From positions 1-27,779 of IMG/VR virus record IMGVR_UViG_3300029939_000035: DNA of 27,779 nt; one strand, 5' to 3'. The notes beneath the pieces are model-generated. The model was given only the letters and a program-made list of their open reading frames with translations, was not told where the DNA came from and did not search any database. This stretch comes from a virus. This document shows, piece by piece, positions 13,042 to 21,700 of the stretch (the stretch's first letter is position 1; the number at the start of each line of letters is the position of its first letter). Position numbers and translations under genes: made by a program.

Positions 13042-13456
13042 CGTCATCGCGCGCGTAGGCGCCGAAGTGCCGGCGCTCAAAGAGGTATCGGGAGCCGCGG
13101 CGTGGATTGACGCCATGAGCCACGCGCCCCCGCTCAACCGGCTGCCCCTGGCCTACGTCGTCCCGGTGGCCGATATGGCCGAGTCCAATACCCGGATCGG
13201 TGAGGTCTGTCAGTTAGCCCATCTCCATTTCGGCGTGGTGCTGGTGGTGGGGCCGAGCGTGGCCGACGCCCGGGGCGGCAACCAGGCTATCGCGATCGAG
13301 GGCCTGCGCGCCGCGATCAAGGGGGCGCTGATCGGCTGGCAACCGCCCGAAGCCGAGACGCCGGTGCAGTACACGCATGGACAGATGCTGGGATTGGATG
13401 GCCAAACCCTCTGGTGGGCCGACGGGTTCCAGGCCACCGTTACATTGAGAGGATAA
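13031..13456 (+). CDS. Tail terminator/completion protein
   Basis: 141 residues starting MLADVIARVGAEVPALKEVS. GGAGG (13021-13025) lies five bases before the ATG and decides the start. A helical N terminus is followed by beta strands (LPLAYVVPVADMAE, then HLHFGVVLVVGPSVADARGG) and a helix AIEGLRAAIKGALIGWQPPE, and it ends in a strand (WWADGFQATVTLRG). This is the arrangement of siphovirus tail terminators (lambda gpU-like fold), which cap the tail tube and join it to the head. Position between the gpG-like and tail tube genes fits. Confidence 0.68.
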   Translation: MLADVIARVGAEVPALKEVSGAAAWIDAMSHAPPLNRLPLAYVVPVADMAESNTRIGEVCQLAHLHFGVVLVVGPSVADARGGNQAIAIEGLRAAIKGALIGWQPPEAETPVQYTHGQMLGLDGQTLWWADGFQATVTLRG

Positions 13457-13459
13457 CTC

Positions 13460-13633
13460 GTGGCACACCTACCACTTGCCACTTCCGGCGGCATCTGGCG
13501 CATCGACGAGCACACCGGTCTGCCGGTGCTGGTCGATCCGCCCACCGACCACCATCCGGCGCCCCCGGCAAACCCGGCCGCCCATCCGGCGCCGGTGCTC
13601 CCGGTGCCCGCTTCCGAGGAGACCCACCCGTGA
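13460..13633 (+). CDS. Small proline/histidine-rich protein
   Basis: 57 residues from GTG 13460 to TGA 13631-13633, starting MAHLPLATSGGIWRIDEHTG. AGAGGATAA just before the GTG gives a fair ribosome binding site. The second half is very rich in proline, histidine and alanine (DPPTDHHPAPPANPAAHPAP), so it is probably unstructured. It holds the position of the short DUF2635 (gp38-like) genes of Mu-like phages but the sequence is not clearly that family. The stop overlaps the GTG start of the tail tube gene (GTGA), which supports its being translated. Confidence 0.6.
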   Translation: MAHLPLATSGGIWRIDEHTGLPVLVDPPTDHHPAPPANPAAHPAPVLPVPASEETHP

Positions 13634-14901
13634 GTCCCTATACCGGCAAAATCCACCAGGCGCCGCAGCTGATCCTGGCTGCGGTCGAGACCAGCTACGG
13701 CACCGACGTGGTGCCGGTCACGGCCAACGTGGTCCGCGCCTACGACGTGCAGATCGACGTGCTCAAAAGCACCATCATAACGCGCAACGAAGTGCGGCCG
13801 TTCCAGGGTGCCCAGTTGCGCACCCCGTCCCAGATCAACCGTGGCCTCAAATTCAAGGTCGAGGCCCAGGGGTCGGGCAACGCGGCGACTGCCCCGGCCT
13901 ATACCGCGCTGCTGCGCGCAGCGAAACTGGCGGCGACCAGCGTTGCCGGGCTGGCGACCATCGTCTCCACGGCGCCGGTCCCGGTGAGCGCACCGGCGCC
14001 CCCCGCCGGGGCCTGGACGTTCACCAAGAGCACCGCCTACGCCGGGCTGTGGGACAGTACCGTCACGATCGTCTGCACCACCCCGGGAGCCAGCGGGGTT
14101 GCGGTGGCGACGCTCTCGGCCCCGGCCAGCCCGGACGGCAGCGTGCCGGCCTGGTCCAGCCCGGGGGTGGTGGTAACCAACAACACGCCGCTGACGCTGC
14201 CGGGCGGCGCGAAGGTCCTTCCGACCATCGCCACGCCCTGGGCGGCCGGCGACACCTGGACGATCGCGTTGACGCCGCCCGGCACCGTGTTCGCCCCGGT
14301 CTCGACCAATTTTGATTCGATGACCCTCTATTACTATGGGGACCAGGGGGACCTGCGACGGCTGACCGGGGTTCGGGGCTCGGTGGCGCTGACGGTCGAG
14401 GCCGGCATTCCCTATTGGGATTTCACATACATCGGCCTCTATAACCCGGCCCAGACTGCGGTGATGCCGATCAGCGTCGACCGCTCGGCGTGGCTGTCCG
14501 CGGCGATCGCCAGCCCGCGCACGGTGCCCTATTTCGGGGCGCTGGGGGTGCAGCCGGTGTTCAAGACGGCGACGTTCGATCTCCAGGCCAAGACGAGCTT
14601 TGCCGCCCGGGTCAATCAGGAATTTGTTAATCAGGAGGACCACGACGCCCAGGCCAAGATTACCTGGGACGCGCTGCCGGTCTCGGTCCTGGACCTGGAG
14701 GACGCCATCACCCAGGGGACGACTACGACGCTGGACCTGCGGCTTGGGACCGCCGCCGGCTTCGCGATCCACGTCCACGCCGGCACCGCGTCGGCCACCG
14801 GCTATACGCTGGCCTACGACGCCGGTATTGCCACCCACGCGGTGGACCTCTCGCTCTACCCGGTGCTGGGGGGCGACGATATCAGTTTCAAGGTGATGTA
14901 A
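13630..14901 (+). CDS. Major tail tube protein with inserted or added beta domain
   Basis: 423 residues from GTG 13630 (MSPYTGKIHQAPQLILAAVE), overlapping the preceding stop codon. The N-terminal KIHQAPQLILAAVETSYGTD and the later NRGLKFKVEAQGSGNAAT and FDSMTLYYYGDQGDLRRLTG blocks match siphovirus tail tube proteins. Residues about 100-225 form an alanine/threonine/proline-rich beta segment resembling an Ig-like insertion, which would project from the tail surface. The lack of any sheath gene next to it indicates a non-contractile tail. A 47-base gap with GGGAGA as ribosome binding site leads to the chaperone gene. Confidence 0.75.
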   Translation: MSPYTGKIHQAPQLILAAVETSYGTDVVPVTANVVRAYDVQIDVLKSTIITRNEVRPFQGAQLRTPSQINRGLKFKVEAQGSGNAATAPAYTALLRAAKLAATSVAGLATIVSTAPVPVSAPAPPAGAWTFTKSTAYAGLWDSTVTIVCTTPGASGVAVATLSAPASPDGSVPAWSSPGVVVTNNTPLTLPGGAKVLPTIATPWAAGDTWTIALTPPGTVFAPVSTNFDSMTLYYYGDQGDLRRLTGVRGSVALTVEAGIPYWDFTYIGLYNPAQTAVMPISVDRSAWLSAAIASPRTVPYFGALGVQPVFKTATFDLQAKTSFAARVNQEFVNQEDHDAQAKITWDALPVSVLDLEDAITQGTTTTLDLRLGTAAGFAIHVHAGTASATGYTLAYDAGIATHAVDLSLYPVLGGDDISFKVM

Positions 14902-14948
14902 ACGACAAGAGCCACGACGGTTAACCACCGTTTATCGGGAGACAGAAA

Positions 14949-15371
14949 ATGGCGTTTCGGCCTGTAAAAAATCTTGAGGTCACGCTGGCGATCAGCGCCA
15001 GACACACCGGAGCCGGGGTTAACGGCGCCGATCATACCGTCACGGTCACGGGCCGCATCCTGCGCAATTCCGAGGCGGCGGCGTTCCTGGACGGCCTGCG
15101 GGCGCCCGCGGTGCGCGCCGAGGGCGTGAGCGACGCCGACTGGCTCGCCGTCCAGACCGCGCGCGCCCGGCGGCTGGCAAACTCCGACGCCGAGTTCATG
15201 AAGCGGGTGATCATCGGCTGGGACGCCGACAGCGGCATCGAGGACGAGGACGGCCGGCCGCTGCCGTTTTCGCCGGCCGCTTTGGACCTGGTGCTCGATC
15301 ACCCCTGGTTCCTCGCCGCCGCCGTCCAGGCCTACAACCGGGCGCTCTCGGGCGCGCGCGCGGGAAACTGA
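14949..15371 (+). CDS. Tail assembly chaperone (lambda gpG-like, frame 0)
   Basis: 140 residues starting MAFRPVKNLEVTLAISARHT. Position between the tube and the tape measure, small size, and a programmed frameshift signal at its last sense codons mark it as the first tail assembly chaperone. GGGAGA lies just before the ATG. It would bind the tape measure with the longer frameshifted product while the tail tube polymerises. Most ribosomes should stop at TGA 15369-15371; a minority shift back one base and continue. Confidence 0.8.
   Translation: MAFRPVKNLEVTLAISARHTGAGVNGADHTVTVTGRILRNSEAAAFLDGLRAPAVRAEGVSDADWLAVQTARARRLANSDAEFMKRVIIGWDADSGIEDEDGRPLPFSPAALDLVLDHPWFLAAAVQAYNRALSGARAGN
15362..15368 (+). 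promoter_or_regulatory. Programmed -1 frameshift slippery site
   Basis: The heptamer G GGA AAC is in register with the chaperone frame, codons GGA (15363-15365) and AAC (15366-15368), and the frame-0 stop TGA follows at once. A -1 slip gives GGG AAA pairing and then CTG AGG in the next frame. A perfect hairpin, CGGGCGC (15396-15402) with GCGCCCG (15407-15413), lies about 27 bases downstream, further than the usual stimulator distance. Confidence 0.85.
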
Positions 15372-15715
15372 GGGAGGCCGGCAGGCGCTGGGTGACGGGC
15401 GCGGGGGCGCCCGAGCCCGGGCGGCTGGCGGCCCAACTCCGGCAGGCCGGGTTCGGCGAAGCGGAAATCGCCGCTCAGGTGGCAAACGCGCCGTCGGGGG
15501 TTCCGATCCTCGAAGAGGCGTGGGCGGCGTTCTGCCTGTTCGTGCGCGCGCCCTGGCGACGGTCGCTGTGGGACGGCACGCCGGTAGGTTTGGACTGGCC
15601 CCAGGCCGAGAGTCTGGCGCGCGCACTCGCCGTCCCCTGGAACGCTGAGACGCTGGATGATCTGACCGCGCTGGAGGCGGGCGCGCTGGAGGCGGTGCGC
15701 GATCGTCGCCGATAG
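15368..15715 (+). CDS. Frameshift extension of the tail chaperone (lambda T-like, DUF1799-like)
   Basis: This frame is entered by a -1 slip at 15368 and adds 115 residues to the 140 of the upstream gene, giving a 255-residue fusion. The extension begins LREAGRRWVTGAGAPEPG and contains EEAWAAFCLFVRAPWRRSLW, GLDWPQAESLARALAV and LDDLTALEAGALEAV, a pattern like DUF1799. The fusion product would recruit the tape measure, as lambda gpGT does. An in-frame GTG at 15392 lacks a well-spaced ribosome binding site, so separate initiation is less likely. The tape measure starts nine bases after the stop. Confidence 0.78.
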   Translation: MREAGRRWVTGAGAPEPGRLAAQLRQAGFGEAEIAAQVANAPSGVPILEEAWAAFCLFVRAPWRRSLWDGTPVGLDWPQAESLARALAVPWNAETLDDLTALEAGALEAVRDRRR

Positions 15716-15724
15716 GAGTGTATA

Positions 15725-18700
15725 ATGGCCGGCGCCAACGAGTTGACGGTTGCCCTCAGGATTACCGGCGACGCCAGCGGCCTGAAGGGCGCGACGGACG
15801 AGGCGACGGCCGACCTCGCCAAGGTGCGGGACGAGGCGGCGCGGACCGAAACCGCGTTCGCGCCGGCCAACGGTCCGGGCATCCTGAACCGCCAGCCGCT
15901 TGACCGGCCGTCGCTGCCCGACGGCACCGACGAACTGGCCAAACTGGATCGGGCTCTTGACGGGGTGCTGTCCCGGCTCGACCCGGTCTACGCCGCCACC
16001 AAACGCTACACGACGGCAGTCGACGCACTCAACGAGGGCCTCGAACGCGGTCTGATCGGCGAGCCCCAGTGGGTGAGCGCCATGCAGGGGGCGCAGGCCG
16101 AACTGGAGCGGGCGGCGCCTTCCGGTATCGCGCAAGGGGGCGCGGCAGCCGACGACGCGCGTTTCGCGGCGCTGGCACGCCGCGCCGCCGAACGGGGCGC
16201 CCGGAACAACGCCGGGCGTCCGGCCGAAGCAGCGCATCCCGCGACCGGTATCGGCGAGGAGATCGCGGAGACGGCGCTGCCCTCCGGGGTGCTGGCCACC
16301 GGGGTCACCCACGCCGAACTGATGCCGGACGCGGCCAAGGGGGCGGCGGCCGCCCGTGGCTACGGCACCGAGTTGCTCCAGCTCGATCGCCAGATCGGCT
16401 ACGTCAGCGCCGCGACCTCGACCTGGCAGTTGGGACAGGCCAAACTGAACGACCTGTTGGCCGCGGGCGCGATCACCGCTGCCGAACATGCCGAGCGGGT
16501 TGCCTTCCTCCGGGCGGCCTATGAGACCGGCGCCAGCGCTGCCGAACATTTGGGGCATGGGACCGCCGGCGTCACGCGGGAATTACTGGTGCTGGGCCAC
16601 GAGGGGGTGGCCGGCAACTTCGCCCGCATCCCGGGCAGCCTGATGGTATTGGGCGAGCGTTTCGACGCGGTCGGGGCTGCCATACGGGCGGTCGGGGTCG
16701 GCGGCGTGGCGGCCGGGGTGTTGCTGGTGGGGGCGCTGGCCACGGTGACGGCGGCGGCGCTGGGGGGCGCCGAGCAGATCCGGCGTCTCGACGCCGCGAT
16801 CAAGGCCAGCGGGGGCGCCGTCGGCCTGCGCGGCAGCCAGGTCGATCAGATCGCGACCCAGGCCGCGGCGGCAGGGCACCAGTCGTCGGGGACCTACCAC
16901 GACGTCGCGCTGGCGGCGATCGGCAGCGGCCAGATCGACAGTGCGGTATTGCCCCAACTGCTGGGCGTCACCGCCGACTACGCCGCCGGGACCGGCCAGG
17001 ACGCCGATAAGGCCGGGCACGAGCTGGTCGCGGATCTGGCAAACCCGACCGCCGCCGCGGCGCGCCTCACCGAGCAGTACCACCTGCTGAGCGCCGCCGA
17101 ACTGGAGCATATCGAACGGCTGCAACGGCAGGGCGACCTGGAAGGCGCGCAAATGGCGCTCCTCGACGGGATCAATCGCCGGTTCAAGGGGGCGGCCGAC
17201 GAGGGGCTGAGCGATTTCGACCGGGTACTTCGGAAAATCGGCGACAAAATGCGTCCCATTGGGGACGGAATGGCGGCTCTCGGCAAGCCGACGGCTGTCG
17301 AGCAGATGATCGCGGCGCAACGGGCCAAGTTGGCTCAAACGGGCACAGACAACATCGCGGTGGGAGATGATGCGGCGTTGGGGGACGGCGGTGGTCCAAC
17401 CCTGCACGATTACCAGCACCTGGACCAGCTGGTCACCTGGCAGGCCGAGCGTGACGTCGAGGCGCGCCTCAAAGAAGAAAGTGCGGGACGTCAAACCAGC
17501 ATCAATGCCGGTTTGGACCTGTCCAATACGTTGGATCCCGACGCGGCTAACCAGAAACGGCTTGTCGATCAGAGTATTGCGGCCCAGCACGCGCTTCAGG
17601 CGTTCAAGGACGAATATCCCGACCTTGGCCCCCACAACCTCGGGACGGACGGGATCGCCTATGGGCTGGCCGATCAATTCGCGCGGTTGGCCCGGAGCGC
17701 CGAGGCCGCGTTGCTTCAGGTGCGCAATTACCGCACCCAATTGCAGCAACTCCAACAGCAGCACACCGATATCGAGGCGCTGGCCGGGGTGCCGGCGGGA
17801 CAGCAGCGCCAGTTGGCCGAGACCCACCAGTCGGCCCTGAGGCAGTATCAGGCCGACCCCGATGGCGTCGCCGACGCCGACCAGGCCCGGGACAACGCCG
17901 CGGCCGGGATGGCCACCGCGGCCCGCGACGGCGCGGCCGAGACCGAACGCGGGACCCAGGCGATGCTGCGGCTCGCCGAGGCCACCCGGGGCGGGGCCGC
18001 GGCGGCGCGCGAGGCGGCGCTCGCCAACCAGATCGAGGCCGAGACCGCGAAGGCGTTGCCGGGATTGCAGCGCCAGATCGCCGGCGCCCTGATCGCCCGC
18101 GACGCCGCCGAGCGCAAACTGGGGGAGGCCCAGGCGATCGCCGGGGCCGAGGAGCAGCAGCTGGCCGGCGCGATGGCGCTCTACGGGGTGACCGGTCAGG
18201 CCGCAGACCTGGAACGGCTGGTCGGCCTGGAGCAACGGCGCGCCGAGGCGCTGGCGCACTCCAACCAGCAACTGGACGCCACGGTGGCGCGGCTCGGCGC
18301 CGTCCAGAGCGCCGCGGGGGATGCCACGGGCGGTGTGGACCGGCTGGTCGCGGCGGTGATCAAGGTCGAGAGCCGCGGCAACAACAGCGAGGTCAGCCAC
18401 GCCCACGACGGTCCCTATTACGGGTTGATGCAGGTCGGCCACGCCGCCGCCGCGGACGTTGGTTTTGGGGACGCCGACCTCACCGACCCCAAAACCAATG
18501 TCGCGGCCGGCACTGCGTATCTGCAGAAGATGGTTCGCGATCAGGGCTCGACCCCGTGGGGACTGGCCGCCTACAACGCCGGACCGGGACCGGTGGGCCA
18601 GTGGCGCCAGCAGGGTTTGACCGTCGACCAGATCCCCTGGGCCGAAACCAGGGATTACGTCCGGCAGGTCACCGCGGCGATGGGCGAGCAGGTCGGGACC

Positions 18701-21700
18701 GCCGACAATCTGGCCGGTGCCCAGACCCGGGTCGCGACCGCGCTCACGGCGCACGGCGCCGCGCTCTCGGCCGACGCCCCGCTGACCGAGGCCGACCGCG
18801 CCGCCAACGCGGCCCTGGCGGACGTCTACCGGACGGCGGCCGGTGCGGCCGGCGCCACCAACCAGACGCTCCGCGACGCCGAACTGGTGATGGCGGCGCA
18901 CAAGGCGGCCACCGACGGCTCGCGGGCGTCCTTCGAGGGGTTGCTGCAGGCGATGCGGGACGGCGCGACGCTCAAGGCGACCGCCGATCTCAATAGCCAG
19001 ATCGACGCCCTCAATCGCGAGACCAGCATCTTGCAACAGCAGGTGGCGATCCGTCAGCAACTCGGCTACGGCCCGGAGGGCGATGCCGCGGTCAAGGCGC
19101 GCGGGAACGCCGCGGCGGCACAGGCGGCGGCGGCCGGCTCAAACGACCCGCAGGGGCTGGCGGCCAAATGGCTGGCGGCGACGAATGCTGCCGATGATTA
19201 CAACAAACAACTCCAGGACGGCGAGCAAGAATACAAGAAACACCAGGACGCGCTGAACGACATCGCCCGGCTTGGCGAAAGCTCTTTTGACCGGATCGGA
19301 GGCGCCATTACCCAGGCGTTCGTCCAGGGTCAGGGCGGCGCGCTCGGTTTCAAAACAGTTTTGAAGGGCGTCTTCTCCGAGATCGAACAGGACGTGATCA
19401 AGCTCGGGGTGATCAATCCCATCGAGAATTGGATGCTGGGCTCCGACGCCAAGAAGGCGCGCCCGACCCTCAATGACCTGGTGGGTGCGGACGGCGCCGC
19501 TTCGTCGGCCGGCGGTTCCGACGGCTCCGTCAGCAGCACCAGCCTGTTCGCGGCGCTGTTCGGCGACTCGTCGTCGTCGAGCCCGGGGCTGCTCCTCGCC
19601 CCCCAGAGCGACGGCACGCTGTTGGTGAGTTCCGGCGCCGACGCCGGGGCCGCGGCGAACGCCAATACCCCGGGGTCGGGGGGCACCGTTGACCTGTCGT
19701 CCCTGACCAAACTGCTTTCCGGCTCGGACGGTTCCCGGTTGTCGGACACCCTTGACGACGCCTGGTCGGGCAGTTGGCTGCAATCGCTGTTTGGCGGCGG
19801 CGACGCGGCGTCGGTGCCGCTCTCGAGCTGGGGCGTCGACGCCACGCCCGACTGGTCGACGATTTCGGTGGGATCGGATCAGGCGCTGGCGACGCAAGGC
19901 GCGCTTGACGACGTGCCGGCGACCGACGGATTCGGGGTCGGTTCGGGGTCGGCGTTCGCCCCGGGCGGCCTTGCGGCCGGCAGCGCGTTTGCGCCCGCCA
20001 CCGACAGCGGCGCGCTGGCGACCGCGGCCGGCAGCGGCGGCTTCATGGCCGGCGCCGGCCCCTACGCGCTCGGCGGCATGGCGGCGAGCCTGCTCGGCAA
20101 CGCCATCGGCGGCACCGGGGGAGCGGTCCTTTCGGGCGCCGGCCAGGGCGCCGGCATGGGGGCGGCGCTGGGGTCGGTCATTCCCGGGGTCGGCACGGCG
20201 ATCGGCGCGTTGGGGGGTGCGCTGGTGGGCGGCATCACCGGGCTGTTCGGCAACAGCACGCCGTCGGTCGGCCCCAACGGGGGGACGCGGGTGGCGTTCG
20301 ACGGCGGCACCGGCCAGTTCGTAAGTGGGTTGTCGGGCGGCGACAACGGCTTTAACCCCTCCCAGACCACCGCCGAAGCCAAACAACTCGCCTCCGCCCT
20401 CAATCAACTGGTGGTCGGGGACAATCTGTCGGTCGACACCACGGCGCTGACCGGGATGGGACAACAGGCCGATATCCAGCAGGGCGGAACGCAAGGGGTT
20501 TCGGGAGCGCCGGCGGGTCAGACGGCGGATCAGGTGATCAACAATATGTTGGGGGCCGGGGTGTTTTCCGGCAGCGGGGCGGTCGGAACCTCGCTCGATT
20601 ACCTGACCGGGCAGGCCGCCAACGATAACCCAATCGGTCTACAAAGCCTTCAGACGGCACTCAATTTTGCCCAAGCGCTGCAGACCGCGACCGACGCCGC
20701 CGACACGTTCGGAAGCGGCCTGAGCGGGGCCACCGATGCGGCCAAGAACAGCGCGGACGCCAACACTCAGACGATCAAGGGGCAACTGAGCACCGCCGAA
20801 ACCAGCGGCGTCGAGAGCCAGTGGCAGTCCACCGAGCAACTGTCGCTCAAGAATCAGGTCACGTCGCTGACCGACGCGACCCCGACCACCTCGCTGGGCA
20901 AATCGCTGGCGACGCTCCAGGGGCAAATCGCGGGGGTGGCCGACAACGCGGCGGCGGCCGGGGTCACGCTCGATCAGGGCCAGATCAACGCGCAGCTGAC
21001 CTCCTGGCTGCAATCGCAGATCACCCAGGCGCTGGGGGGAACCGGCGCCGCGGCGTCGACCGGCACCGCCTACGTCGCCGAAAACGCCGCCAACGACTCG
21101 GTGCTGACGGCGGCCGGGGCGTCGACGGGCGCGTCGGATCAATTGCTTCAAAATGAACTGACCAAGCTGCTGGCCGGGATGGATCCGGCGGTGGCGGCGC
21201 AGTTTGCCCAGCAACAGGGGGGCGCCGTGGCCACCGCCTGGGGCAATATGGCGCAGGCGCCGTCGGGCTATACCGTCCGCCGGACCCAGGCCACCCAGTC
21301 CCTCACCGCGGTCGATCAGGGCAGCGGCAGCGTGGCTGCGGTCGATCAGGCGCAGACGGTCGCCAATCTGCAACGGCAGGTAAGCCAAACCCAAGAACTG
21401 AACGCCGCCACCGACGATTACACGCGTAGCCTGATCGAGCAGACCCAGGCCGAAGAAAACGCCGCGGCAACAGCGCAGCAGGCGCAGCAACTTCAGCAAA
21501 TACAGAACCAGCAACAGGTCAACACCGATAATCTCTCGGCGCGGGCGGCCTCGGCAAGCGGAGACTCCGCCGACGCCCAAACGATCAAGCTCGATGTGCA
21601 GCACGAGCAGGAGCTTGATCAGGCGCGGACCGACGGCATGACGGATATCGATCAGTTGATCGCCGTTCAGGACAGCGAGAATGCCCAGTTGCAGGCGCAG

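Noticed and set aside
14917-14931. ACGGT/ACCGT hairpin between tube and chaperone genes as terminator
   Set aside because: The 5-bp stem is weak and has only three T after it, in the middle of an operon.
15392-15715. Independent gene starting at GTG 15392
   Set aside because: The only G-rich stretch upstream is about 14 bases away, while a perfect slippery heptamer joins this frame to the chaperone. Frameshift entry is the better explanation.
16583-19060. An 825-codon minus-strand open frame opposite the tape measure
   Set aside because: The same antisense composition effect; no start signals or domains.
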